Assembly (NCBI RefSeq): GCF_000499845.2
Contig: NC_023751.2
Span: 29,297,475-29,361,474 of the forward strand
DNA from: Phaseolus vulgaris
Lineage: Eukaryota; Streptophyta; Magnoliopsida; Fabales; Fabaceae
Length of the DNA stretch: 64,000 bases
Reading direction: 5' to 3'
The translations under genes and the position numbers were made by a program. A model generated the notes under the pieces. That model saw only the letters and a program-made list of their open reading frames with translations. It made no database searches and was not told where the DNA came from. Below, piece after piece: positions 54,411 to 64,000 of the stretch. Position 1 is the stretch's first letter. Each line of letters begins with the position of its first letter.

Positions 54411-57361
54411 GAGAAGAAAGACGAAAAGCGGCAATAGAAGAAACCGAGAAGTTAATGCAAGCTGGTTTCATAAAAGAGGCTCAATACACAACATGGTTAT
54501 CCAATGTAGTGCTTGTCAAAAAACCAAATGGAAAGTGGAGAATGTGCACAGACTATACAGACCTAAACAAAGCTTGCCCGAAAGATACATACCCACTACC
54601 CAACATAGACCGGTTAGTGGATGGGGCGTCTGGACAAGAGATGATGAGCTTTCTTGATGCCTATTCAGGGTATAATCAAATACAAATGTATGAGCCAGAT
54701 GTTCCAAAAACGGCTTTCACCACAGACACTGCGAATTATTGTTATAAAGTCATGCCTTTTGGTTTGAAGAATGCTGGAGCAACATATCAAAGGTTGATGG
54801 ACAAGGTGTTTAAGGATCATATTGGAAAAAATATGAAGGTGTATGTTGATGATATGGTTGTGAAATCAGGGGAGATAGAGAAACACTTGGAAGACCTTGA
54901 GGAGGTGTTTGCACAGATAAGAAAATACGAAATTCGGCTTAATCCAGAAAAATGCGTTTATGGGGTAAGAGGTGGAAAATTTCTAGGTTTCATGTTGACA
55001 AACAGAGGCATTGAAGCAAACCCTGACAAGTGCGAAGCAATAATGAAGATGGGAAGCCCAAAGAATTTGAAGGAGGTACAAAGACTAGTGGGAAAACTCA
55101 ACTCATTATCAAGATTTCTACCAATTCTTGCCGAAAAAACCAAACCAATAGTAAACTTGCTAAAAAAATCCGAAACCTTTGAGTGGGATGAGCGGTGTAA
55201 GCAAGCCTTTTCTCAAATCAAAACTATAGTGGCCGAACCACCTATCTTGGTTAAACCAGTGTCAACCCAACCCATCATAGTCTACCTAGCCACCTCAGCT
55301 GAAGCCATAGGAGCAGCCTTGATCCAAGAAACCCCGGAGCAAAAACCAATATATTTTGTGAGTAAATCCTTACAGAGTGCCGAAACTAGATATCCCAAAA
55401 TTGAAAAAGTAGCCTTAACCCTGGTGTATGCTGCGAGACGTCTTCAGCCATATTTTCAGAATCATCAGATAATTGTGAGAACAGATTATCCAATATCCAA
55501 AATTTTGAGAAAACCAGAACTTGCAGGTAGGATGGTGACGTGGTCGATGGAGCTATCAGAATATGTAATCAAGTACGAGCCAAGAGGACCTATCAAAGCC
55601 CAATCCCTTGCGGATTTCATTATTCAAATGCCGACAGCAACACAGCAGGAGCAATGGACATTGTATGTAGATGGAGCATCAAGCAAAAGAGGCAGCGAAG
55701 CAGGAATAGTGCTTGAAGGACCAGATAACTTCCAGGTGGAGATGGCGCTAAGATTTGAGTTCAGAACATCCAACAACCAAGCCGAATATGAAGCTCTTGT
55801 TGCAGGGTTACTATTAGCCAGAGACATGGGAGTTGAAAATGTCATTTGCAAAAGTGACTCTCAACTTTCGGTGGGACAGGTGCAGGGACAGTATCAGGTA
55901 AAAGATCCATTACTGATGAAATATTGTCATAAAGTGTTAAATATTATGCAATGTTTTAATAAGGCCGAAATGAAATATATCCCAAGAGAACTAAACATGA
56001 AAGCAGACTCATTATCCAAGCTAGCAAGCCAACAACGACAGGGCCAACACAACTCCATCATACAGCAAACTCTTAGTCAGCCAACAGTGAGTATGGAAGA
56101 ATGCTTGAATATCACAGCCTCAAAAGATGAATGGATGAAGACTTACATAGAAGTAATAAAGAGCCAAGAACAAGGAGTTGAACCGGATGCAAGAATGGCA
56201 AAGAAAGCAGCTAGTTTTGTGTTGATTGATGATGAATTATACAAAAGAGGATACTCTGTGCCTTTGTTAAAATGTCTTTCAAACGAACAAGCTGAATACG
56301 TAATTAAAGAACTCCATGAAGGAATTTGTGGGCTACATTGCGGAGCTCGAACAATGGCAACAAAGATTTGTAGAGCCGGTTACTATTGGCCAACAATCCG
56401 AGAAGATTGTGAATTTTATGTCAGAGCATGCAAAAAATGTCAAGAATTCGGAAGTCTAAATCACATACCAGCACAAGAGTTGCACGAAATTGTTTCCCCA
56501 TGGCCATTCGCAAAATGGGGAATGGATATACTTGGACCATTCCCACTTGGACGAGGACAAACCAAATTTATGATAGTAGCTGTCGACTACTTTACAAAGT
56601 GGATAGAAGCAGAAGCGTTAACTAAGATAACAGCTCAACAGGTCCAATCGTTTGTATGGAAAAATATAATATGTCGATTCGGAATCCCACACACCATTAT
56701 AACTGACAATGGCAGACAATTCATTGACAAAAAACTTATGGAATTTTATGCAGATTTGGGGATCAAAGCAACAAGCACGTCAGTTGAGCATCCACAAACA
56801 AATGGACAAGCTGAAGCCGCAAACAAAGTTATTCTCGGACAGTTAAAGAAGAGGTTAGGAAGTGCTAAAGGACTATGGGCCGAGAAGTTACCAGAAATAT
56901 TATGGGCATACAGATGCACACCACAAACATCAACAGGAGAAACACCATTCAATCTCACATATGGAACAGATGCAATGTTGCCAGTAGAAGTTACTGAACC
57001 AACACTACGAAGGCAAATGGAAGATTGGAATATTAATAATGAATGCTTAAGAACTAACCTTGATCTTATTGAAGAACTCAGAGAACGAGCAAAAATAAAG
57101 GAAGCAGCAGTAAAAAGAAGAGCAATGAAAAGGTTTAATGCGAAAGTGAAGTTCAGGGATTTTAAGGAAGGGGATTTGGTATGGAGAATGTGTACTGATG
57201 CTCGGAAAGATCCACGACATGGAAAGTTGGCAGCCAACTGGGAGAGACCATTCAGGATAATGGAAAACTTACACAACGGAGCTTATAGATTAGAAACTTT
57301 AGAAGAAAAAGTGATACCGAATACATGGAATGCGAGTCATTTAAAGTTCTATTTTAGTTGA
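54359..57361 (+). CDS. pol: pol of element D: RT, two RNase H, integrase
   Basis: 1000 open codons. RT: KPNGKWRMCTDYTDLNKACP, FLDAYSGYNQIQMYEPD, active site YVDDMVVKSG (~162-171). First RNase H (~275-420) is degenerate: YLATSAEAIGAAL replaces the Asp-Ala start. Second, archaeal-type RNase H (~430-560): TLYVDGASSKRG, SNNQAEYEALVAGL, CKSDSQLSVGQ and NMKADSLSKLAS, all four acidic residues present. Integrase (~650-900): H..C zinc region (GLHCGARTM, CKKCQEF), MDILGPFP, ITDNGRQF and NGQAEAANK. It overlaps gag by 52 nt in another frame; the in-frame ATG at 54359 is probably not a true start. No other lesion is seen, so all enzymes look potentially active. Confidence 0.93.
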   Translation: MSVCKEARPVSQKRRKLGEERRKAAIEETEKLMQAGFIKEAQYTTWLSNVVLVKKPNGKWRMCTDYTDLNKACPKDTYPLPNIDRLVDGASGQEMMSFLDAYSGYNQIQMYEPDVPKTAFTTDTANYCYKVMPFGLKNAGATYQRLMDKVFKDHIGKNMKVYVDDMVVKSGEIEKHLEDLEEVFAQIRKYEIRLNPEKCVYGVRGGKFLGFMLTNRGIEANPDKCEAIMKMGSPKNLKEVQRLVGKLNSLSRFLPILAEKTKPIVNLLKKSETFEWDERCKQAFSQIKTIVAEPPILVKPVSTQPIIVYLATSAEAIGAALIQETPEQKPIYFVSKSLQSAETRYPKIEKVALTLVYAARRLQPYFQNHQIIVRTDYPISKILRKPELAGRMVTWSMELSEYVIKYEPRGPIKAQSLADFIIQMPTATQQEQWTLYVDGASSKRGSEAGIVLEGPDNFQVEMALRFEFRTSNNQAEYEALVAGLLLARDMGVENVICKSDSQLSVGQVQGQYQVKDPLLMKYCHKVLNIMQCFNKAEMKYIPRELNMKADSLSKLASQQRQGQHNSIIQQTLSQPTVSMEECLNITASKDEWMKTYIEVIKSQEQGVEPDARMAKKAASFVLIDDELYKRGYSVPLLKCLSNEQAEYVIKELHEGICGLHCGARTMATKICRAGYYWPTIREDCEFYVRACKKCQEFGSLNHIPAQELHEIVSPWPFAKWGMDILGPFPLGRGQTKFMIVAVDYFTKWIEAEALTKITAQQVQSFVWKNIICRFGIPHTIITDNGRQFIDKKLMEFYADLGIKATSTSVEHPQTNGQAEAANKVILGQLKKRLGSAKGLWAEKLPEILWAYRCTPQTSTGETPFNLTYGTDAMLPVEVTEPTLRRQMEDWNINNECLRTNLDLIEELRERAKIKEAAVKRRAMKRFNAKVKFRDFKEGDLVWRMCTDARKDPRHGKLAANWERPFRIMENLHNGAYRLETLEEKVIPNTWNASHLKFYFS

Positions 57362-57452
57362 AACAGAAGATGTAAGCCAGAAACTTGTATACATACTAGT
57401 TATCTAATCAAGAAGAATTATCCAGTAACATCATCTTATTAGACTCATGCTT

Positions 57453-57630
57453 TTCTTTTCGGTCTTGGACGCTTTTCACTTCAGGTGAAATCCCTCCCGA
57501 AAAAAATTTACATCATTCTTTTCGGGCTTGGATGATTTCACTACAGGTGAAATCCCTCCCGAAAAAATTATTGACATAATTCTTTTCGGTCCTGGATGCT
57601 TTCACTCCAGGTGAAATCCCTCCCGAAAAG
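57453..57630 (+). repeat. three tandem ~63-bp hairpin repeats in the 3' region of element D
   Basis: Copies start at 57453, 57516 and 57580. Each begins TTCTTTTCGG, contains TTTCACTTCAGGTGAAA (itself a palindrome) and ends CCCTCCCGAAAA, so the outer arms TTTTCGG/CCGAAAA also pair. Confidence 0.9.
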
Positions 57631-58196
57631 TAGTCTTCGATTCTTTCTTCAATTACTTCACGAGACATCTCCAAGCAATAGAGGTAAAACTGAGAGGTTC
57701 ATGGTGTTTAATTCAAACATTGGCAACTAAAGACAAGAGTTAGATCTACCCACGCAGGTCTACGTTTTTGGTGACTCTAAAAATAGTACAAACCGAAAGG
57801 TAGCAACTATCCCAAGGCAATAAAAAACCGAAAAATAAACTTAATGATTAATGATAATACTCATGTCACGTTTCTAAATTAACATTTAAAAGTGTTTAAC
57901 TAAAATAATTGAAGGTACAATCCTCACAGCGTTCGACCGAAAGGTTTATCATGTAACCGAGAAGACAAAACCGGGAAGTTCTAAACAATTAGCACAGCCG
58001 AAAGTAAGAGTCCACAAATAATACCAAGTGAATAACATAATAACTAGAGCAATAATATTCTTTAGTTTTTGATAAGATCCCAAGGAGACATTACAAAAAG
58101 GATTCAAAACTTACACATAAGTTCAACATTTCAAAACCAAAACAGCCTCCTCATGTAAACTAAAACTATAAACAAAACATTAACATCTACATCTTC
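57631..58196 (+). other. non-coding 3' region of element D
   Basis: No coding frame. Scattered ACCGAGAGG/ACCGAAAGG words resemble the LTR start. Confidence 0.55.
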
Positions 58197-60165
58197 CTAA
58201 TTTTCGATATTGATATCTTCGGCATCATTGTCCGGAATTTCATTAACAGGAATTAGTTCACCATTATAAAAATCCTTTTTAACATCAAAATTCCCTTCAT
58301 CAATAGGAATCTTGTAGAAATATTTTGCTTGTTGAAGAGCCTTCTCAAAACACAGCTTATGTTGTTCAAAAATAAAGCTTTCGGCTTCAAAAACATTTGT
58401 CCTCAGCTGATGTATCTCCTCATCCATAGCTTTGATGGTGTTTTTGTCGGAATCATTCACAGAAGATAATGCCGATACCTTTTCGTTCAAGCCTTCATTT
58501 TCTTTACACAGTCGAACATTCTCTTCGACAGATTTCAAGTATTCGTTCTCCAAATCAGAAATTTTCTTCCCAAGACCTTCTATTTCAACTTCTCGTTCCT
58601 TTTTCTACTTTTTAATATCATCTAACTGCACCGATAAAGAGCTCATTTTTTCTTTATACTCAGCAAAGTCATTCTTCAATTTGTCAAACTCAGATAACGC
58701 CACACAGTTTCCATTCTTCTACTTCAACATCTTTCCAATCAAAAGATTTCTGCTTGACAATTCAATAACAGAATCTGCCAAAAAAGCAGCATACATAGTC
58801 TTCAGCATGTTATAAGACGATTCACCAAAAGATGTCTGAACAAACTTCGCATATTTCGTTGTAGCACTAAATATCATTTCCGAAAGAGGTTCGGAAGAAA
58901 CATTTTCACTCTGACGATGGCGCCGAGAGGACGAATGCGACCTCTTGCTACTCCTATCACGCTTTCTCGATTTCTTTGAAGGACCGGCAGCTTCAACATT
59001 GCTTACTGGTTCAACCACTTCCACATTCACAATGGGTTCCACAACTTCTTCCACCACAGGGTTCACCACATTTTCACGACGGGGAGTTACATCACCCACC
59101 TTGTTCAGCAATTTCGAAAAATACGAGCGAGCTTTCGGATTAGTGCTCGCCATCAAAGCTGAAAATCAATAAAACATTTAGCTAAGTTAAATGTTTTATC
59201 CTATAAAGAGCAAAAATGTGGAACAACCACGTACCAATCAGATCTTCTCGAGGATTTGGTGAAGTATACAGTTGTAGCAAGGCGCGAGTGGGAACCTGGT
59301 ACGAGAGCCGACTAAAAACTTCGATAACATGACGATCGGCCACACCCATTGAATGAAATGAAATAGAGTTAAACTTCACAGGATCTTTTGTCCAGTACAA
59401 AGGAAACCTTGGAGAATCTCCATCAAAAAAATACTCTCTTCCTACAGGCTCTATTAGAATCTTAAAAAAACTCCCCTTAAAATCTTTGTATGACGATGTA
59501 AAAGGTTTAAGGAAACAAACATTGGATTTACTAATAAGGGATAACCACCCTGGCCGCTTCCCAGGCCGAGAACTATAATAATACAAGAAGGAAGCAGGAC
59601 TAGGAGAAAACGATAACAATTTACACAAAATACTAAATGCTTGCATCGCAGCCCAACCATTCGGATGAAGCTGAGTAGGTGCTACATTAAGGAATTTAAG
59701 GACACCTATTTGAAAGTTGTTCAAAGGCAACCGAATATGAAGATCTCTAAAAAAGCAAGCATAAAAATAAAAAAACTCATAACTATCACCCTCTCGACCA
59801 TGACAAACATTGTCGGCATCTCCGACACGCCGAAAAGAAATAATATCATTTTCAATGTCAGAATAATAAATTTGAGAACGGGAAAGGAAACTACGAAGTT
59901 CGATAGCAGAACGATATTTGGACAAATACTCTCGGACTTTAGGATTAACCCATTGGTAACCTGGACGAAGATTTCTCTGAGGCAATACAATGCCGAATTC
60001 TTGAAGAGCATCAACAGCCGGTGCTCCATTTGAATCATTCATACAAGAAGGGGTAGCAGATGAAGACTTCGAGTCTTGACGATCCTCTTCTCGCACCACT
60101 CGCCCAATTGATTCACCACCCGCGCTTGAAAAATCATTAGAAGCAGAAAAACTTGAAAGAGACAT
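58197..60165 (-). pseudogene. spliced antisense gene of element D (Tat-type aORF), two in-frame stops
   Basis: Exon 1, 60165-59235, starts MSLSSFSASNDFSSAGGESI and holds the conserved block FYACFFRDLHIRLPLNNFQI then GVLKFLNVAPTQLHPNGWAA, the pattern I associate with the 'putative gypsy-type transposon' (Transposase_28) family. Donor ATTG|GTACGT; acceptor TTTTCAG at 59160-59159. Exon 2, 59158-58197, reads LMASTNPKARSYFSKLLNKV, a Ser/Arg-rich nuclear-type stretch (KKSRKRDRSSKRSHSSSRRH) and a long coiled coil ending NDAEDINIEN. Joined length is 631 codons with stop. TAG at 58721-58719 and at 58607-58605 break exon 2; both sit in Gln-like positions. It runs opposite to gag-pol. Function unknown. 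Confidence 0.85.
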
Positions 60166-60254
60166 TACCTTTGCACGAACTGGTTACAAATTGGAAGAAA
60201 GTTGCTTTTCTCAATACACAACGAAACACATTCGTAAAAATTTAGAGGAAGACC

Positions 60255-60263
60255 CTATTTATA
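60255..60263 (-). promoter_or_regulatory. TATA box for the antisense gene of element D
   Basis: The minus strand reads TATAAATAG, 90 bp upstream of the antisense ATG (60165), leaving room for a start site near 60225. The same word is in the LTR promoter on the plus strand. Confidence 0.6.
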
Positions 60264-60497
60264 ACCCAAAGTTACACCCTAGAATTTGAAACGTTGCAAG
60301 CAATCTGAAACCGTTCAAAAAGGTATAATCTAACGGTTGCAACAAGAAGTTCACGTCAAATCAACTTAACTCAGCAAGTTAAGGCACAAAAACCGAGGCA
60401 TTCAATATCAAATCAAATCTAATGTCAAATATACTATAATTTATTAAGACATGAATATTTTATAAGACCTTAAAATATTTCTGTCTTGGGGGGCTAG

Positions 60498-61059
60498 TGT
60501 ACTGATAGGGTAAAACCGAGAGGTTCATGCCGAGAACTACATAGTATAACAATTAGGATGATTAAGTTAAAACCGAGAGGTTTTGACCGAAAGCAATAAA
60601 GACAAGAATAAAACAAAAATATAAAAGTTGTAAAAGCCCAATTAGATAAAAACTTGCAAGAGGGGTGCACAAATAATAAAAAAGGTGCAGAAAGAAAGCC
60701 CAAGAGTAAAGGGAAAGCCCATTAAAGAAACTCTATAAATAGGAGTTCAGAGATAGAAAGAGGTAAGAGTGATTTTATCTGATAAATATTAAACCTTTTC
60801 TGACTTTGGCATCGGAGCGACTTGCAGGTACCCCCCACCTGTCGTGAGGAAAAGCCGAGAGCACCAGCCTAGAGGAGAAGCCGAGAGCACCAGCCTAAAA
60901 GAGAAGCCGAGAGCGCCAGCCGAGAGTGTCAGCTGAGAGTATCAGCCGAAGAGCATTAACCGAGAGGACCAGCCAAGAGAAGAAGTCAAGAGTTCCCACC
61001 AAGGAAAGAAATTAAGTCTTGTTAACCTTTTTCGAGTATTCTTGGTCCTTGTAAGAACA
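60498..61059 (+). repeat. 3' LTR of element D
   Basis: 562 bp. It carries one extra 13-bp unit (GTCAGCTGAGAGT) in the GAGAAGCC-type repeat; otherwise nearly equal to the 5' LTR. Confidence 0.92.
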
Positions 61060-61064
61060 GAAAT

Positions 61065-61400
61065 CATGATGCCATATTTTTCCTTCAACCAAACTAGAAA
61101 TGGAGAATCAAAGGGCAAAATAGGAATCAAGAGGTCTAGCAAACCCTATGAGGTTGGGAAAAAAAGCTATGATGATAAATAACAACATATATTAGTTGGA
61201 CAGCATATTCTTGAATAAGACTAAAATAGAACGAGACTCACTCTAGTATCAAATCAAGATAAATAAATAAAAAGAATATTATTTAGAGAGTTTAATTCTC
61301 CTCATTTAGTTCTCATAATATGAAGAGAAGCTGTTCAGCTATGCAATGAGATGAGGAAAGACTAAAAAACACAACAAAAAGAGATATATCTAAGGTCCGA
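61065..61400. other. flank of element D, probably old copia sequence
   Basis: Continues the DNA interrupted by element D. The minus-strand word TTTGATACTAGAGTGAG near 61235-61251 weakly resembles a copia primer-binding site. Confidence 0.35.
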
Positions 61401-61821
61401 CGTTCCTGCACCTCCATAGTTCTTCTCACACTCCATAATTTTTTTTTATTTCCACAATCTAAAAGTCATTTTTTAAATTTGTCTTTTTTTTAAGATGAAT
61501 GATTTAGATTTTTTAAATTTATCTTCTTTTTAAGATGAATGATTAGTTTCTGGATTACATAATCCGAAAGTCTTTTTTATATGAGATTAACTTTCAGATT
61601 ATGCAATCTAGAAGCCATTTTTTTAAATGTGTGTCCGAATTACATGATCCAAAAGTTACTCTCAAGTCCATACTTTCATATTATATAATCCAGAAATATA
61701 ATCCAGAATATCATTTTGAATTATATAATCTGAAATTTGTGGGTGGCACAAAACAAATAAAAATATTTTTTCATATTTTGTATGGAGGTACCAAAACAAA
61801 GTATGGACATTAAGGAAGAAA
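61401..61821. mobile_element. second MITE of the palindrome-rich family
   Basis: Left end GTTCCTGCACCTCCATAG, right end TATGGAGGTACC...GGAAGAAAC, and interior words such as TTCTGGATTACATAATCCG repeat the design of the MITE at 9.1 kb, but more diverged. No clean target duplication seen. Confidence 0.65.
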
Positions 61822-63034
61822 CAATCCTAAGAGGTACAAAAATAGATACATAAGAAAAACCATTTAATAAAACCTATTTAACATTTATGCTAGCTAATAT
61901 TACTAACATTATTTATACTTAAAATAAATTGTGTAATGGATATAATTTATTCAATTTATAAAATTAAAATTCAATATATTTAAATTGTTGTAAAAAAACA
62001 AACAAGTATATGAAATTTAGTGAATTTAAAATTTCACAAAAGTTGTGAAGTTTCTTGTTCATGCATATAGATAGGATTCAATCTCATGCAAAAGAAATTA
62101 CTTAATCCTTGGGAGCCCGAGTAGCACATTGGTCTGTTGTTCTTTCAGAAGTCTTAAAATTTCATATGATTTTGTAATGCGACCGAAGTACGTCACATTC
62201 TCTAATCTCTATAGAATTCATTAAATAAAAACTAAACCTAACTTCCTGTACTATTCGAAACATCTACAAGGAAATTTGGACGTTGGTCTTTGAATATGCA
62301 TATGGAAAAACTGTTGTTTTCTTGTCTCCTAGAACTGGACTGTGTATGTTCTTTGATTCATTTTTTATCAAAGGGAAATATGAAGTCGCAAACACTAATG
62401 ACACCGATTCCATTACTCAGGGATAAAGGTTTGCGAACGGAAAATACAGAGAACAAACTTATTTACACTCATCTTTTTTAAAACCATTATCAAGAGTCAA
62501 CAACATATATTATGACGAGAGGCTGAGACTGAGTACTACATCAATATATCATCAGACTCTGCTTTATGTATACAAGGATGAATATTAAAATTGTAGCTAT
62601 AAATGAAAAAGAATGAGTCGTCTCAGCCTTTGCTGCAGTCTTATGCGCATCCTTCCCTGAACAGCAAGGCAAGGACCATTCAGATACTATTTTAAAATAA
62701 CAAAATATAATTTATCAACCAATAATAATAGAGTGAGGGGGAGAAGGTAAAACGATTTAACAATTTTTTTCTCTTTTGCCTATGGCTCGTCAATTCATTG
62801 CTAAAGGAAAAAATCTTAATTATTAGAGTTTAATCTTCATATACTTTCCGCATAAAAAAACTCCACACCTTTAATCAATTAAAAATCACTTATAATATGA
62901 CAAGTAAAATTAAAATAATTATTAAAAATTGAACAATCTTGTATACATGACCCTGAAGTTGAAACTCTTGCACTGTATTGTAATCAAATTCTAGAGACTA
63001 AGACTACTCACCGTGAAATATGGCTTAAGGAAGT
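61822..63034. other. intergenic or 3' flank of the right-edge gene
   Basis: No confirmed gene. The segment 62540-62690 is less A/T-rich and on the minus strand has a short frame with KDAHKTAAKAETTHS; it might be part of the 3'UTR or an alternative last exon of the gene to the right. Confidence 0.4.
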
Positions 63035-63172
63035 TCATTCCTCATCACTATCATACACAACTGCCATCCGTCGATGGGTGGTTGTTTTCCTTGGAGGAGA
63101 GTCCTCATCAGATTCAAATCCCCCCTTCCTCTTGGCACTGCCTCTAAACTCCTTACTCTTTTGCTTTGGTTC
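63035..63172 (-). CDS. last exon of an acidic nuclear-type protein
   Basis: Acceptor TCTCGCAG then EPKQKSKEFRGSAKRKGGFE and SDEDSPPRKTTTHRRMAVVY, ending DSDEE and TGA at 63037-63035. It joins in phase 0 with the exon at 63737-63982. Charged, disordered, with alternating basic and acidic patches, typical of chromatin or RNA-handling proteins. I do not recognise the gene. Confidence 0.7.
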   Translation of the reverse strand, partial: EPKQKSKEFRGSAKRKGGFESDEDSPPRKTTTHRRMAVVYDSDEE

Positions 63173-63736
63173 CTGCGAGAAAACATCCAACTAGTTTCAA
63201 AACCACAGCATAGCAATCGAATATCCTTATTTCCAACTAAATTTATTACTCAAGGAAGTACAACAATTAGGGCAGGAAACACTACAAGAAAAAAAAAAGG
63301 GAATAAGGATAGCCAACACATTGATGAAACATGTTGGGTGTTTTGAAAATGTCGTGGGATTTCATCCATAGTTGTGACACTTGACAATAAGAGAGAAGTC
63401 CATATGCATAAAATATCTGACAGGCAATGCATTCATCATCTTATGAACTTTCACCCTACCCACAAGATACAAGCACAAAGAGGACACACGTAGAGCAGTC
63501 TTGTAAACAAAAATAAAAATATCTCCACAGTACAAACCAGTGCGTAGAATGGAAACATTATAAATGGGGAAGATTTAAAAACAATGAAACTACATGAACT
63601 AATCACATGGAATATATATTCTTATTAACAGTTATGGAGGACCAGATAAGAAGCAAATTGAAATTAAATAGAAGTACCTATATGGACCTAGTGCCAAATA
63701 TTTAAATATGTATTGTTTTAATAAAATATGCAGTAC
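63173..63736 (-). other. intron of the right-edge gene
   Basis: Donor GAG|GTACTG (63736) and acceptor CGCAG (63173). It contains a CACTACAAGAAAAAAAAAAG segment at 63281-63300. Confidence 0.7.
63281..63300 (+). mobile_element. CACTA-type terminal sequence in an intron
   Basis: CACTACAAGAAAAAA is the usual end of plant CACTA elements. Only one end is seen, so it may be a scrap. Confidence 0.4.
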
Positions 63737-63982
63737 CTCCTCTTCCTCCTCATCTGATGCATCATTAACTTGTTCTGCCTCTTCATAGTGATCTTCCTCT
63801 TCTTCATCGTCCTCATACTCTGGCTCAGTATCCTCATCCCTCTTGCGTGGTGGAGGCCTCTCATCTTCCTCTTCATCAGTTTCATACTCAGACTCCTCTC
63901 TCTCATCATCAGGGTAACCCATTGGATTTCGAGAGGATTTAGGAGGTGGGAAAGAAGACTTACGAGGGATGTCTCTAGGTCC
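63737..63982 (-). CDS. penultimate exon of the acidic protein
   Basis: After acceptor TCACAG (63984-63983) the frame reads GPRDIPRKSSFPPPKSSRNP, then MGYPDDEREESEYETDEEED, PPPRKRDEDTEPEYEDDEEE and a further acidic run to the donor. Upstream exons lie beyond the window. An alternative acceptor six bases upstream would add Ser-Gln. More than half of the residues are Asp, Glu, Lys or Arg. The product cannot be named from this C-terminal piece. Confidence 0.65.
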
Positions 63983-64000
63983 CTGTGACTAAATTCCAGA

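Larger units (their letters stand above)
51520..61059 (+). mobile_element. gypsy element D, Tat lineage, near-complete, with antisense gene
   Basis: LTRs at 51520-52068 and 60498-61059 start TGTACTGATAGGG and end GTAAGAACA. The duplication GAAAT flanks the element (51515-51519, 61060-61064). Primer-binding site TGGCGCCCACCGTGGGG (52072 on) and purine tract TTGGGGGGCTAG before the 3' LTR. Gag-protease, RT, two RNase H domains and integrase occupy 52119-57361, then a tandem repeat and an antisense spliced gene. Dual RNase H, 3' tandem repeats and extra antisense ORFs are known traits of the Tat lineage. LTRs differ by a 13-bp indel and a few bases, so it is young. Confidence 0.94.

Noticed and set aside
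56746..57276. Minus-strand 176-codon frame opposite the integrase of element D
   Set aside because: Mirror reading of pol; the pol frame carries the conserved residues.
59641..60033. Plus-strand 130-codon frame across element D antisense exon 1
   Set aside because: Shadow of the antisense gene; no domain or codon pattern supports it.
62104..62190. tRNA-like stretch GGGAGCCCGAGTAGCACATTGG
   Set aside because: No cloverleaf with a proper T-loop or acceptor stem could be formed by eye.

Overview
The window looks like nuclear DNA from a flowering plant. It is very A/T-rich, has spliced genes with GT..AG introns, carries plant-type copia, gypsy and PIF/Harbinger elements, and holds one recognisable host gene, the heat-shock chaperone HSP101/ClpB. 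Repeat style and codon use suggest a legume of the bean/cowpea type; that is inference only.

Layout. 1-11.2 kb: intergenic DNA with worn-out copia and gypsy pieces, a dispersed ~0.6 kb repeat, a pyrimidine tract and a palindrome-rich MITE. 11.2-15.4 kb: HSP101 on the minus strand, six coding exons plus a 5'UTR intron. Every splice site and domain is present, but codon 411 (exon 3) is an in-frame TAG. 17.7-25.9 kb: an internally deleted copia element A (minus) with TA..TA LTR ends and GTTGG target duplications, split by an internally deleted gypsy element B (plus, near-identical LTRs, CTATG duplications). 26.3-28.4 kb: second copy of the dispersed repeat, a CACTA-like end, a captured gene fragment and a cluster of ATAATCGATTAT palindromes. 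28.7-34.2 kb: decayed PIF/Harbinger transposase, its SANT/Myb-like partner, a third transposon-type ORF and a GRF zinc-finger remnant. 39.0-49.4 kb: a tandem array of chimeric units (copia LTR piece plus HSP101 exon 3 with flanking intron) ending in a broken HSP101 exon 2; gypsy element C is inserted in the array. 51.5-61.1 kb: a nearly complete Tat-type gypsy element D with GAAAT duplications, gag-protease, RT, two RNase H domains, integrase, a 3' tandem repeat and a spliced antisense gene. 63.0-64.0 kb: the last two exons of an unidentified acidic protein on the minus strand.

How it fits together. Only HSP101 and the right-edge gene look like host genes; nearly everything else is mobile-element DNA of several ages. 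B and D are young (LTRs about 98 percent alike by eye), A and C older, and the 1-10 kb and 50 kb remnants older still. The main surprises are the lone nonsense codon in an otherwise intact HSP101, the HSP101/LTR tandem array that keeps the sense codon at that site, and the antisense gene of element D with its own TATA box. All calls come from reading the sequence and the translations; no database search was run.
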